From Bacteroidota bacterium (GTDB taxonomy: Bacteria > Bacteroidota > Bacteroidia > Flavobacteriales > Weeksellaceae), in the NCBI GenBank assembly GCA_023423715.1, contig JAFAFC010000032.1:59321-123320 (forward strand): 64,000 nucleotides of DNA, written 5' to 3'. Within the stretch, counting starts at the first letter, position 1. Each line of letters begins with the position of its first letter. A model generated the notes under the pieces. That model ran no database searches. It had not been told where the DNA came from and saw only the letters and a list, made by a program, of their open reading frames with translations. A program made the position numbers and the translations under genes. This document shows, in pieces, positions 1 to 7,728 of this stretch.

Positions 1-875
1 AATTCGTCGGGCGTTTGATGTTTAATATCTTTATTTAACGTTTCGTACTTCTCAATCGCTTTCGCATAAAAATCGCGAATTCGGTTAAAACTCAAATATG
101 CATTTCTTGAAATAACAAGCGTTTTCTTATCTAGCAAATTCAAAAACGGAACGCGCGTTCCCGAAGCAGCAAAATTCATATTGGAAACCAATTCAAACGA
201 ATCGATTTTACGAATAGAAAGCTGGGTTTCGATATCAAATTCACGAATGCTTTCGATCTCATTTCCGAAAAACGAAATACGATACGGCTTCTCATTCGAA
301 TAGGAAAAAACATCGACAATACCACCACGAACCGAAAATTCTCCCGGTTCCGAAACAAAATCCGTTAATTGAAAATTAAATTGCGACAAAAGTTCTTCCG
401 TAAAGTCAAAATCCAACTGATCGCCTACTTTTATCTGATGCGAAATCGCTTTGAAATCTTCCTTTTTCATTACTTTTTCGCACAAAGCAGTTGCCGTTGT
501 CACAATTATTTTTGGCTTCTTATCCGACATCAACTTATTGAGAACTTCGGTTCTTAAAACAATATTCGCATTCTGCGTTTTCTCAATCTGATACGGCTCT
601 AGATGCGTTTCTGGAAAATAATATACCGAATCTTCGCCCACCAATTCCTCCAATTCAGACGTAACGTAATGAGCATATTCTTTGTCATCAGCGATAAATA
701 GAATGCTCTTTTTCTGCGTTACAAAAGCTTCTGCAGAAAACAACGACGGAACGGAACCTGCAAAACCTTTTACTGTAACAAAAGGAAAATCTTCGGTTTG
801 TTGAAAAATTTGAGATCCAAACTGAACCTTCAGTAAATGCGGAAGCAAGCTTCCATCAATGGATTTTAATGTCAT
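1..875 (-). CDS. mfd: Transcription-repair coupling factor Mfd, N-terminal part (cut by window edge)
   Basis: The minus-strand frame opening with ATG at 873-875 stays open to base 1, giving about 291 residues with no stop. The protein starts MTLKSIDGSLLPHLL. It later shows a UvrB-like N-terminal pattern: 'FPETHLEPY', 'RTEVLNKL', then 'EPGEFSVRGGIVDVF' followed by a short DFE/E-rich stretch. This is the UvrB-homology and degenerate-helicase region of Mfd. Mfd releases RNA polymerase stalled at DNA lesions and recruits UvrA for transcription-coupled repair. The RNAP-binding and RecG-like translocase domains lie beyond base 1. ATG 875 is the only in-frame start after the upstream stop. A probable -7 box lies about 60 nt upstream. 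Identification rests on recognising family motifs by eye; the partial state is certain. Confidence 0.88.
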   Translation of the reverse strand, partial: MTLKSIDGSLLPHLLKVQFGSQIFQQTEDFPFVTVKGFAGSVPSLFSAEAFVTQKKSILFIADDKEYAHYVTSELEELVGEDSVYYFPETHLEPYQIEKTQNANIVLRTEVLNKLMSDKKPKIIVTTATALCEKVMKKEDFKAISHQIKVGDQLDFDFTEELLSQFNFQLTDFVSEPGEFSVRGGIVDVFSYSNEKPYRISFFGNEIESIREFDIETQLSIRKIDSFELVSNMNFAASGTRVPFLNLLDKKTLVISRNAYLSFNRIRDFYAKAIEKYETLNKDIKHQTPDE

Positions 876-905
876 ACGATCATTTATGTGTAAACAAGAA
901 AGCGA

Positions 906-944
906 TTTGGGACTTTTCCCAAACCGTTTCGAACTACAAATTTA
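906..944 (-). promoter_or_regulatory. mfd promoter -7 box and leader hairpin
   Basis: On the minus strand a TAAATTTG box occupies 944-937, matching the Bacteroidota -7 consensus TAnnTTTG. Downstream in the predicted leader, a 7-bp hairpin (TTTGGGA at 906-912 pairs with TCCCAAA at 917-923) has a 4-nt loop. No TTG -33 element sits at the usual 17-23 nt spacing. The hairpin has no U-tract, so it is not an obvious terminator. Confidence 0.4.
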
Positions 945-1002
945 CAAAAAACCAAACGAAATCTTTAAGTGGAAATCAAAAGGCCCAATTTGAAAATTAT
1001 CT

Positions 1003-1010
1003 TACTTTTG
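1003..1010 (+). promoter_or_regulatory. -7 promoter box (TACTTTTG)
   Basis: TACTTTTG is a perfect TAnnTTTG match, 18 nt before the ATG of the small lipoprotein at 1029. There is no well-spaced TTG -33 element. It argues that transcription of the 1029-2257 cluster starts here and that the GTG at 969 is not the start codon. Confidence 0.5.
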
Positions 1011-1028
1011 TGTGAAACGAATTTAACC

Positions 1029-1391
1029 ATGAAATTAGTTTCCATTTTAATTCTTAGTATCTTTCTAATAAGCTGTTCGTCGGACAGCGAAGAAAACTCA
1101 AGAACGTATATCGAAGGAAAAATCTCAACTACAATTCCGATTCACGAAGTTGTTCTGAAATTAAAAAGCAACGACAAAACCTTAGGAAAAGTAACACCCG
1201 AAAACACAGGTGCATTTGTGATATCAGCTCCTATTGAAGGAGACAATTTGTCTTTAGAAAGCAATTTCAAAATAAAGAAAATTCAAGTTGAAAATTATTC
1301 CAACATCACTCTATCAAAAGATTCATTGCAAATTATGATTCCAGCATCAACAACTTTTCTTCGTTTCACTGAAATACAAGTAGTTAAATGA
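1029..1391 (+). CDS. Small secreted lipoprotein, function unknown
   Basis: A protein of 120 residues beginning MKLVSILILSIFLISCSS. This is a short lipoprotein signal peptide with lipobox LISC, followed by an acidic SDSEE linker of the type common in exported Bacteroidota lipoproteins. The mature part is a short, beta-rich sequence containing 'GAFVISAPI' and resembles a single small beta-sandwich, but I recognise no named family. The frame also runs upstream to a GTG at 969; the ATG at 1029 is preferred because it starts the signal peptide and follows a -7 box. The stop overlaps the next start (ATGA at 1388), so translation of the two genes is probably coupled. Confidence 0.65.
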   Translation: MKLVSILILSIFLISCSSDSEENSRTYIEGKISTTIPIHEVVLKLKSNDKTLGKVTPENTGAFVISAPIEGDNLSLESNFKIKKIQVENYSNITLSKDSLQIMIPASTTFLRFTEIQVVK

Positions 1392-1999
1392 AAAATATAG
1401 GAATTATACTTCTCCTTTTGGTTGGATTTTCTGCGAGCGCTCAGAAGAAAAAAACGATGAACGATATTAAGTTCACCACCGAAGGTTTTTTCGTCGCAAG
1501 CAGAGCGTTAGGAAATAACAATTTGAGTAAGAACTTTGCTCCGTTTTACGGTTTTGGATTTGCAGGACAGCTTCACACTCCGATTAACTGGGGACTCGGC
1601 ATTCAGTATTCCTTGCAATTTTCGGATGTAAAATATGGAAAAGCCAATGTATATGGTGACTTAGGAAGTGCAAAAATGAACGTAATTGACCTAAACATTT
1701 TTCATAGAAACCAACTAGGAAACGAATTTTATTTAGAAAAAGCATTAGGCTACAGTGTTATTCGACTAAATTCTATTTGGAATGATGGTGGTGAAAAATA
1801 CACCGAAGGAAAAGGTGGAATTCATGCTTCTGTAAAAGGAGTTTACACGATTGATCGTGAAGAAAAACAGCATTTTATATTTGGCTTGAAAGCGATGACG
1901 TATTCCGCAGGAGTTCATAATGAAAACAAAGAAATTGAGAAGTTTTATAATCGTTCTTATTTGATTTCCTTATCTTTAGGTTATCGATATTCATTTTAA
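1388..1999 (+). CDS. Small outer-membrane beta-barrel protein, uncharacterised
   Basis: 203 residues starting with signal peptide MKNIGIILLLLVGFSASAQ. The mature chain alternates aromatic/hydrophobic and polar residues with repeated glycines (FYGFGFAGQL, INWGLGIQYSLQF, YLISLSLGYRYSF). It ends in an aromatic residue, as outer-membrane beta-barrels usually do for BamA recognition. The size suits an 8-stranded barrel. Its start overlaps the stop of the preceding lipoprotein gene by 4 nt, and the next small secreted protein follows 12 nt after it, so the three probably form one operon and may act together at the outer membrane. No specific family or ligand is recognised. Confidence 0.6.
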   Translation: MKNIGIILLLLVGFSASAQKKKTMNDIKFTTEGFFVASRALGNNNLSKNFAPFYGFGFAGQLHTPINWGLGIQYSLQFSDVKYGKANVYGDLGSAKMNVIDLNIFHRNQLGNEFYLEKALGYSVIRLNSIWNDGGEKYTEGKGGIHASVKGVYTIDREEKQHFIFGLKAMTYSAGVHNENKEIEKFYNRSYLISLSLGYRYSF

Positions 2000-2011
2000 A
2001 AGCAGAAAATC

Positions 2012-2257
2012 ATGAAAAACTTCCTATTAATTTTCCTTTTTGTTTTAGGTTTTGGACTAATCCCTGCACAACAAAAAACAGCGGTTAAAAAGACAACGAA
2101 AACCACAAAAACAACAAAAGCTAAGGCAGTTACCCCTACCAAAGCACCTGCTGGTACCGTTTTGAAAAAAGATGGAACGCCAGACAAACGCTACAAATCC
2201 AGTCAAAAATTGAAAAAAGACGGAACTCTAGATCGTCGCTATAAAGAAAACAAGTAG
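2012..2257 (+). CDS. Small secreted Lys/Thr-rich protein with two KKDGTxDxRYK repeats
   Basis: 81 residues. A signal peptide (MKNFLLIFLFVLGFGLIPAQ) is followed by a low-complexity basic stretch of alternating K and T (about residues 21-46). Two near-identical copies of a 12-residue motif follow: LKKDGTPDKRYK (about 51-62) and LKKDGTLDRRYK (about 67-78). The mature protein is very basic. I recognise the repeat as a recurring element of short flavobacterial exported proteins, but no function is known to me. It could bind a polyanion such as DNA, teichoic-like polymer or LPS; that is inference from charge only. It is probably co-transcribed with the two upstream genes. Confidence 0.6.
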   Translation: MKNFLLIFLFVLGFGLIPAQQKTAVKKTTKTTKTTKAKAVTPTKAPAGTVLKKDGTPDKRYKSSQKLKKDGTLDRRYKENK

Positions 2258-2309
2258 GATTTCCTTATAAAAAAATGATTCGGCACATCCAAATTCAGCA
2301 GTTGTTTTA

Positions 2310-2317
2310 TACTTTTG
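2310..2317 (+). promoter_or_regulatory. -7 box placed for a leaderless GH3 mRNA
   Basis: TACTTTTG ends 4 nt before the ATG at 2322. If transcription starts 4-5 nt after the box, as in the Bacteroidota consensus, the mRNA begins at or next to the start codon. No TTG at -33 spacing is visible. Confidence 0.5.
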
Positions 2318-2321
2318 CGAC

Positions 2322-3824
2322 ATGCTAGCATTTCTCAAAAAAACCATGGCTTTGGTTTGGGCCAAAAAAGCAGTAAAATCTTCGCAAGATTTTAAAAAAA
2401 ATGCCGTTTCCGATCAACAAAAGCTTTTGCTTTCCCTTGTAAAACAAGCTGAGAAAACACTTTTCGGACGCGTTCATGCTTTTTCCGAAATTAAAAATAT
2501 TGCAGACTACCAAAGTCGAGTTCCGATTTCGGATTACGAAGATTTGAAAGACTATATTGAGAAAATAAAGCATGGTGATCGCCATATTCTCTGGCCAGAA
2601 ACGCCTGAGTATTTTGCTAAAACGTCGGGAACGACTTCTGGCACGAAGTATATTCCAATTTCGAAAGAAGGAATGCCCGAACAAATTAACGCAGCTCGCT
2701 TAGCGCTTTTCCATTATATGGCGCAAAAAAACAATGCGGATTTTGTTTCTGGGAAAATGATTTTTTTACAAGGAAGCCCTGAATTGGAAGAGGTTAACGG
2801 AATTAAAGTTGGTCGACTTTCAGGAATTGTCGCACATCATATCCCCGATTATCTTCAAAAAAATAGACTTCCAAAATTGGAAACCAATATGATTGACGAT
2901 TGGGAAACCAAAGTGGACAAAATCGTTGAAGAAACGGAAAATGAAAACATGACGTTAATTTCTGGAATTCCGCCATGGTTAATCATGTATTTCGAAAAAT
3001 TAATTGAGCGAAACGAAAAAAAAATCAAGACATTATTCCCTAATTTACAGCTTATTGTAACAGGCGGAGTTAACTACGAACCGTATCGAGAAAAGATGGA
3101 AGAACTGTTGGGCGGAAAAGTTGACACGATACAAACATTTCCGGCTTCGGAAGGTTTTTTTGCCTTTCAAGATGATTACACCAAAGAAGGTTTGCTTTTG
3201 CTTACAAATCATGGAATTTTCTATGAATTTATTCCTCTAGAAAGCTACGGAAATCCTGATGCGAAACGTTTAACGTTAGGTGATATTGAACTCAACAAAG
3301 ATTATGCTTTGATTTTAACAACTAATTCTGGTTTGTGGGCGTATTCTATTGGCGATGTCGTTCGATTTATTTCAAAAGATCCATATCGAGTTTTGGTTTC
3401 GGGAAGAACGAAACATTTTACCTCAGCTTTTGGAGAACACGTCATTGCTTTTGAAGTGGAAGAAACCATGAAAGCTACTGTAGAAAAGTTTCCAGCTCAA
3501 ATTACGGAATTCCATTTGGCTCCGCAAGTCACACCAAAAGAGGGGCTTCCCCATCATGAATGGCTGATTGAATTCGAAAAAGAGCCTGAAAACATGGAGC
3601 AATTTAGACTTCAACTGGATGAAGAGTTGCGAAAAAGAAATACCTATTACAATGATTTGATTACAGGAAACATCCTGCAACCGTTGATCATTAGTAAACT
3701 CAAAAAAGGGGCTTTTCATGAATACGCGAAATCCGAAGGAAAACTAGGTGGTCAAAATAAAATACCACGTTTAGCGAACGATCGAAAAATAGCCGATTTT
3801 CTTGAAAATTTGATTCAAAATTAA
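2322..3824 (+). CDS. GH3 auxin-responsive-promoter-family protein (acyl-adenylate/amidosynthetase fold)
   Basis: 500 residues, normal for bacterial GH3-family proteins. The signature AMP-binding motif TSGTTSGTKYIPIS is at residues 101-114. It is followed by 'FLQGSPELE', 'GGVNYEPYREKMEELLGG', 'FPASEGFFAFQDD' and the C-terminal 'YSIGDVVRF' and 'SGRTKHFTSAFGEHV' motifs that form the nucleotide site in the ANL-like fold. Plant homologues conjugate amino acids to acyl acids through an acyl-AMP. The bacterial substrate is unknown; it may be an adenylate-forming ligase on a carboxylic acid. The stop codon (3822-3824) overlaps the stop of the convergent SMR gene. The -7 box is only 4 nt upstream of the ATG. 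Confidence 0.88.
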   Translation: MLAFLKKTMALVWAKKAVKSSQDFKKNAVSDQQKLLLSLVKQAEKTLFGRVHAFSEIKNIADYQSRVPISDYEDLKDYIEKIKHGDRHILWPETPEYFAKTSGTTSGTKYIPISKEGMPEQINAARLALFHYMAQKNNADFVSGKMIFLQGSPELEEVNGIKVGRLSGIVAHHIPDYLQKNRLPKLETNMIDDWETKVDKIVEETENENMTLISGIPPWLIMYFEKLIERNEKKIKTLFPNLQLIVTGGVNYEPYREKMEELLGGKVDTIQTFPASEGFFAFQDDYTKEGLLLLTNHGIFYEFIPLESYGNPDAKRLTLGDIELNKDYALILTTNSGLWAYSIGDVVRFISKDPYRVLVSGRTKHFTSAFGEHVIAFEVEETMKATVEKFPAQITEFHLAPQVTPKEGLPHHEWLIEFEKEPENMEQFRLQLDEELRKRNTYYNDLITGNILQPLIISKLKKGAFHEYAKSEGKLGGQNKIPRLANDRKIADFLENLIQN

Positions 3825-4159
3825 TGGGCAGAAACGAATTTTAAGCCAACGATCGAAGCAATTAATGTTGACACAAAAAAGATTCTCCAGAACGTTGCCG
3901 GTTCATTAAACAAGAAAATTCCAGCTAATACGCCACCAACAGCGCCAATCCCCGTCCAAACTGCATACGCCGTTCCAATCGGAAGCGCTTGAGGTCCTGA
4001 AATGGATTTCACCATTAAAAACATGGAAATAAAAAGACAAAAAATAAAACCTCCCCACCACAGCGTGCTTTCTTTTCCTGTAGTTTCCTGAGCTTTACCT
4101 AAACATGTTGCAAAAGCGGTTTCGAAAAGACCCGCGATAATTAAAATAATCCAGTTCAT
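3821..4159 (-). CDS. Small multidrug resistance (SMR) transporter, Gdx/SugE-like subtype
   Basis: 112 residues from the ATG at 4159 (MNWIILIIAGLFETAFA); the frame extends 19 codons upstream without a better start. Four hydrophobic helices are evident. The essential proton/substrate glutamate is E13 in helix 1. The helix-3 motif 'PIGTAYAVWTGIGAVG' is typical of SugE/Gdx members, which exchange guanidinium for protons, more than of EmrE. It ends GLKFVSAH. It is divergent from an MFS exporter with a 62-nt intergenic gap. No guanidine riboswitch is evident in that gap, so the substrate assignment is tentative. The stop overlaps that of the GH3 gene. Confidence 0.85.
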   Translation of the reverse strand: MNWIILIIAGLFETAFATCLGKAQETTGKESTLWWGGFIFCLFISMFLMVKSISGPQALPIGTAYAVWTGIGAVGGVLAGIFLFNEPATFWRIFFVSTLIASIVGLKFVSAH

Positions 4160-4167
4160 AGTGTTGG

Positions 4168-4175
4168 CAAAGATA
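4168..4175 (-). promoter_or_regulatory. -7 box of the SMR gene
   Basis: On the minus strand TATCTTTG lies 8 nt before the ATG at 4159, predicting a leader of only a few nucleotides. No TTG -33 at consensus spacing. Confidence 0.45.
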
Positions 4176-4221
4176 AAAAGTATTCGTAAAATTACTTTAT
4201 AAAATTCCACGTTCAAGTTGT

Positions 4222-5454
4222 ATGCAAAAAGGCCCTATTGAAACCTTAAAAATTCCCGAATTCCGAAATTTATTAACCGGAAGAATGTTCATCGTTATTG
4301 CTTTCCGCATGCTCGCAACCCTGTTGGGATGGTGGGTATATCAGCTAACAAACGATCCTTTTTCGATTGGAATTATTGGCTTATCCGAAGTGATCCCAGC
4401 CGTTACTTGTGCTTTATATGCCGGTCACATCATCGACAATTCCGAGAAAAAAAAACTCCTCATTTTATGCTGTTTCGCTTATATTTTTCTTATTAGTTTA
4501 TTGCTAATTCCCGCTTTTGGAAGCCACGCATTGCATTATTCAGGGCATCAAATAACGTATTTCATTTATGGAGTCATTTTTTTCACAGGAATCGCGCGAG
4601 CGTTTATCGGTCCGATTGTTCCTACATTAATTCCGAAAATTGTTGGTGTTGATTCTTTACAAAACGCCGTAACCATGAATCAAGCCACGTTTCTAGCTTC
4701 ATCAATTTCGGGTCATGCGTTGGGCGGAATTTTAATTGGAATTATTGGCCTAGATTGGACGATTGTGGTGGTGATTTTCTTCATTATCATAGCACTTTTA
4801 TTCTTTCTTCAAATCAACAAACAAGTTCCGGAACCTCAAGAGAAAAAAGCTCCCGTTTTAGAAAGTATCAGAGAAGGAATTCAATACATCTACAAAACCA
4901 AAGAAATTCTCGGCGCCCTTTGTTTGGATATGTTTGCTGTTCTTTTTGGTGGTGCGGTGGCGATGGTTCCGGTTTTCGCACGGGATATTCTTCATGTTGG
5001 TTCTACAGGTTATGGAGCACTGAATGCCGCTTCCGATGTGGGTGCAGCGCTCATTATCATTACCCTTTCGTTTGTTCCGTTGAAGAAAAATCAAGGAAAA
5101 ATATTACTCGCGGTTGTCGTTGGTTTCGGCTTGTGTATTATTGGTTTCGGCTTGTCAAAATGGTATTGGTTATCATTCTTGTTCTTGATGTTAAGTGGAA
5201 TTTTAGATGGAATTTCGGTTGTCATTCGAGGAACGATTGTTCAGCTGAAAACACCAGATCACATTCGTGGTCGTGTAATGAGTGTGAACTCCATTTTCAT
5301 TATGTCCAGCAATGAGATGGGTCAGTTTGAAAGTGGTTTGGCTGCAAAAATATTAGGCCCAGTACGTTCCGTAATCTTTGGCGGAAGCATGACTTTACTC
5401 GTCGCCTTAATTGTAGGAATCACCAATCCAAAGTTGCGAAAAATGCAGTATTAA
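4222..5454 (+). CDS. MFS transporter (EntS-like drug/siderophore exporter class)
   Basis: 410 residues with about 12 hydrophobic segments. N-terminal 'FRNLLTGRMFIVIAFRML' is the usual start of the MFS_3/EntS-type exporters. The cytoplasmic 2-3 loop is 'AGHIIDNSEKKK', a variant of the MFS motif A (GxxxDrxGrrk). A second-half motif 'DHIRGRVMSVNSI' matches the equivalent loop after helix 8. The function is efflux of small molecules across the inner membrane by proton antiport; the substrate cannot be read from sequence. It is divergent from the SMR exporter, so the pair may be co-regulated. The start ATG 4222 gives the expected N-terminal length. Confidence 0.85.
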   Translation: MQKGPIETLKIPEFRNLLTGRMFIVIAFRMLATLLGWWVYQLTNDPFSIGIIGLSEVIPAVTCALYAGHIIDNSEKKKLLILCCFAYIFLISLLLIPAFGSHALHYSGHQITYFIYGVIFFTGIARAFIGPIVPTLIPKIVGVDSLQNAVTMNQATFLASSISGHALGGILIGIIGLDWTIVVVIFFIIIALLFFLQINKQVPEPQEKKAPVLESIREGIQYIYKTKEILGALCLDMFAVLFGGAVAMVPVFARDILHVGSTGYGALNAASDVGAALIIITLSFVPLKKNQGKILLAVVVGFGLCIIGFGLSKWYWLSFLFLMLSGILDGISVVIRGTIVQLKTPDHIRGRVMSVNSIFIMSSNEMGQFESGLAAKILGPVRSVIFGGSMTLLVALIVGITNPKLRKMQY

Positions 5455-5558
5455 AAAGTTTTCCACATCACAAAAAACTCTTTAAGAATACGCTGGTGAA
5501 GCCTTAGGAGAAAAACGCAATTCTTATTCACATTAAGGTTCAGGAAATTTTAAAAACC

Positions 5559-5566
5559 TATCTTTG
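5559..5566 (+). promoter_or_regulatory. -7 box placed for a leaderless dnaB mRNA
   Basis: TATCTTTG ends 4 nt before the dnaB ATG at 5571. The spacing predicts transcription start at the start codon. Confidence 0.5.
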
Positions 5567-5570
5567 TCCA

Positions 5571-7169
5571 ATGGTTCAAAAGGAAACACTATCTTCATTA
5601 ACTCAAGGAAATTTTGCCAAAGAAATGTCTATTTCTCAAGGTAAAATGCCACCCAATGCCGTAGATATCGAGCGTCTTGTCATCGGAACTTTTCTTATTG
5701 ACAAAAAAGGGCTAGACCATTCTATCGACTTGCTAAAACCGGATAATTTTTACGATCCGAGGCATCAGGTAATCTTCGAAGCGATTGTTAAATTGTTCGA
5801 AGCCAATCTTCCTGTGGATTTAATGACTGTGATCCAAGAACTAAAAAAAGAAGAAAAGCTAAACCTTGCAGGCGGCGACCACTACATCATCGACCTTACG
5901 ATGGGCGTTTCTTCAAGTGCACATATTGAATACCACGTTCGAGTAATACTTGAAAAATATATTTTACGAAGTTTAATTAACGTTTCGGCGAATGTCATTG
6001 ATAATTCCTACAAGGAAAGTACGGACGTTTTTGAACTTTTGGATCAAGCTGAAAAATCATTTTTCGACATTACGAATGGAACGATTAAAAAGGGATTCGA
6101 CACCGCTAATTCTTTAGTGAAACAAGCCATTGACACCATTGTTGCCTTGAAAGACAAACAAGGTTTATCAGGTGTCCCTTCGGGCTTCACCGATTTGGAC
6201 AAAGAAACGGGTGGCTGGCAAAACTCCGACCTTATTATTATTGCAGCGAGACCAGCGATGGGGAAAACGGCATTTATCCTTTCTATGGCTCGAAATATCG
6301 TCGTTGAAAATAAAATTCCACTAGCGTTATTCTCGTTAGAGATGGCTTCGGTACAGTTAATCACAAGGATGATTGCTTCCGAAACTCGAATTTCTTCCGA
6401 CAAATTAAGAAAAGGAACTTTGGATGATGAAGAGTGGCAACGTCTTTTCTCCAACGTCACCGAATTGGAAAACGCACCTCTATTCATCGATGAAACACCA
6501 TCTTTATCGGTATTTGACTTTAGAGCAAAATGCCGTCGACTAGTGATGCAGCACGGGGTGAAAATCATCATGGTGGATTACCTTCAGCTGATGACTGCCA
6601 ACAGTGGCGGAAAAGGTGGTGGAAACCGAGAGCAGGAAATTGCAACTATTTCCCGTTCCTTAAAAGCAATTGCAAAAGAATTGAACGTTCCTGTAATTGC
6701 CCTATCTCAGCTTTCCAGAACCGTGGAATCGCGTCCTGGAAAAAGGCCTCAACTTTCCGACCTTAGGGAATCGGGAGCGATTGAGCAGGATGCGGATATT
6801 GTATCGTTTATTTTTAGACCTGAATACTATAAAATCACGACTTGGGATAACGATCCTGAAGGGGAAGAAACTTCTACCGAAAACCAAGCCGAATTAATCA
6901 TCGCGAAACACCGTAACGGTGCTACAGCAGACGTTCGATTGGCGTTCTTGAAAAACTTTGCACGTTTTGGAGATTTGGATCAACTAGGTTCTTCGTTTGG
7001 ATATCAGGATTCTAATTTTGACAAAAGTGATTCGCCAAGTGGTTTTGATGCCATTAAAACAACTATTGATCCAGGAGCCGCATTTGATCTTCCGGGAGTT
7101 CAAGATTTCTCTGGCTTATCAGGCTCTTCGATGAATGATCAGGACGATGACGACCATATGCCTTTCTAA
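5571..7169 (+). CDS. dnaB: Replicative DNA helicase DnaB
   Basis: 532 residues. The N-terminal domain (about 27-130, 'PPNAVDIERLVIGTFLIDKKG', 'FYDPRHQVIFEAI') interacts with primase, and a RecA-like ATPase domain follows. Walker A AARPAMGKTA is at 225-234, Walker B-like 'IIMVDYLQLM' near 331-340, and the DnaB motif 'ALSQLSRTVESRPGKRPQLSDLRESGAIEQDAD' region near 375-405 (first residues quoted only as landmarks). The ring hexamer unwinds DNA at the replication fork. There is no intein. The C-terminal tail after about 490 is Ser/Gly/Asp-rich and ends in an acidic DDDDHMPF, as is common in flavobacterial DnaB. rnhA follows 12 nt after the stop. Confidence 0.97.
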   Translation: MVQKETLSSLTQGNFAKEMSISQGKMPPNAVDIERLVIGTFLIDKKGLDHSIDLLKPDNFYDPRHQVIFEAIVKLFEANLPVDLMTVIQELKKEEKLNLAGGDHYIIDLTMGVSSSAHIEYHVRVILEKYILRSLINVSANVIDNSYKESTDVFELLDQAEKSFFDITNGTIKKGFDTANSLVKQAIDTIVALKDKQGLSGVPSGFTDLDKETGGWQNSDLIIIAARPAMGKTAFILSMARNIVVENKIPLALFSLEMASVQLITRMIASETRISSDKLRKGTLDDEEWQRLFSNVTELENAPLFIDETPSLSVFDFRAKCRRLVMQHGVKIIMVDYLQLMTANSGGKGGGNREQEIATISRSLKAIAKELNVPVIALSQLSRTVESRPGKRPQLSDLRESGAIEQDADIVSFIFRPEYYKITTWDNDPEGEETSTENQAELIIAKHRNGATADVRLAFLKNFARFGDLDQLGSSFGYQDSNFDKSDSPSGFDAIKTTIDPGAAFDLPGVQDFSGLSGSSMNDQDDDDHMPF

Positions 7170-7181
7170 AAAACGAGTGCT

Positions 7182-7658
7182 TTGAAAATTGAAGTTTTTA
7201 CCGATGGGGCCTGCTCAGGAAACCCAGGAAAAGGAGGCTACGGCATTTTAATGCGTATTCCTGATGCTAAATATCAGAAAACATTTTCGCAAGGCTTTCG
7301 CCGAACAACTAACAACCGTATGGAATTGTTGGCGGTGATTGTTGCGCTTGAAAATCTACGATCCGAAGGGCACGAAATCCACATCTATACCGATAGTAAA
7401 TACGTTTCGGATGCCATTAACCAAAACTGGTTGTTTGGCTGGGCAAAAAAAGGTTTTGCAAAAATTAAAAATCCCGATTTGTGGAAACGTTTTTATCCAC
7501 TATTTAAACAACACAAACCTAATTTTCATTGGATAAAAGGCCACGCTGGACACCCTGAAAACGAATTGGCTGATCAGCTTGCGGTAAAAGCTACTCAATC
7601 ACCTCAATTGGAAATAGACACCTTTTTTGAAAACCAAGACCAGGACGGATTATTTTAA
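7182..7658 (+). CDS. rnhA: Ribonuclease HI
   Basis: 158 residues, standard length. Catalytic carboxylates are in place: D8 in FTDGACSGNPGKGGYG, E48 in NNRMELLAV, D71 in YTDSKYV, and D131 in HAGHPENELADQLA, which also carries the conserved His. It cleaves the RNA strand of RNA-DNA hybrids such as Okazaki primers and R-loops. The start is a TTG at 7182; no in-frame ATG lies nearby and TTG gives exactly the family N-terminus (KIEVFTDG). Located 12 nt after dnaB, probably co-transcribed, which fits a shared role in replication. Confidence 0.95.
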   Translation: MKIEVFTDGACSGNPGKGGYGILMRIPDAKYQKTFSQGFRRTTNNRMELLAVIVALENLRSEGHEIHIYTDSKYVSDAINQNWLFGWAKKGFAKIKNPDLWKRFYPLFKQHKPNFHWIKGHAGHPENELADQLAVKATQSPQLEIDTFFENQDQDGLF

Positions 7659-7728
7659 AACCTCTACTTTTTTCGATTTCTAAATTTCAAAACAACTATC
7701 TTTAGTTCACTTATTTTGAAAACACGAA

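Noticed and set aside
4160..4221. Guanidine riboswitch ahead of the SMR exporter
   Set aside because: The region is only 62 nt, AT-rich, shows no guanidine-riboswitch motifs, and the promoter box leaves almost no leader.
4755..5315. 186-residue open frame inside the MFS gene
   Set aside because: Ser/Arg/Cys-rich shadow in another frame with no start signal; the MFS protein is clearly real.
6044..6571. 175-residue minus-strand frame opposite dnaB
   Set aside because: Antisense shadow without promoter or family features.
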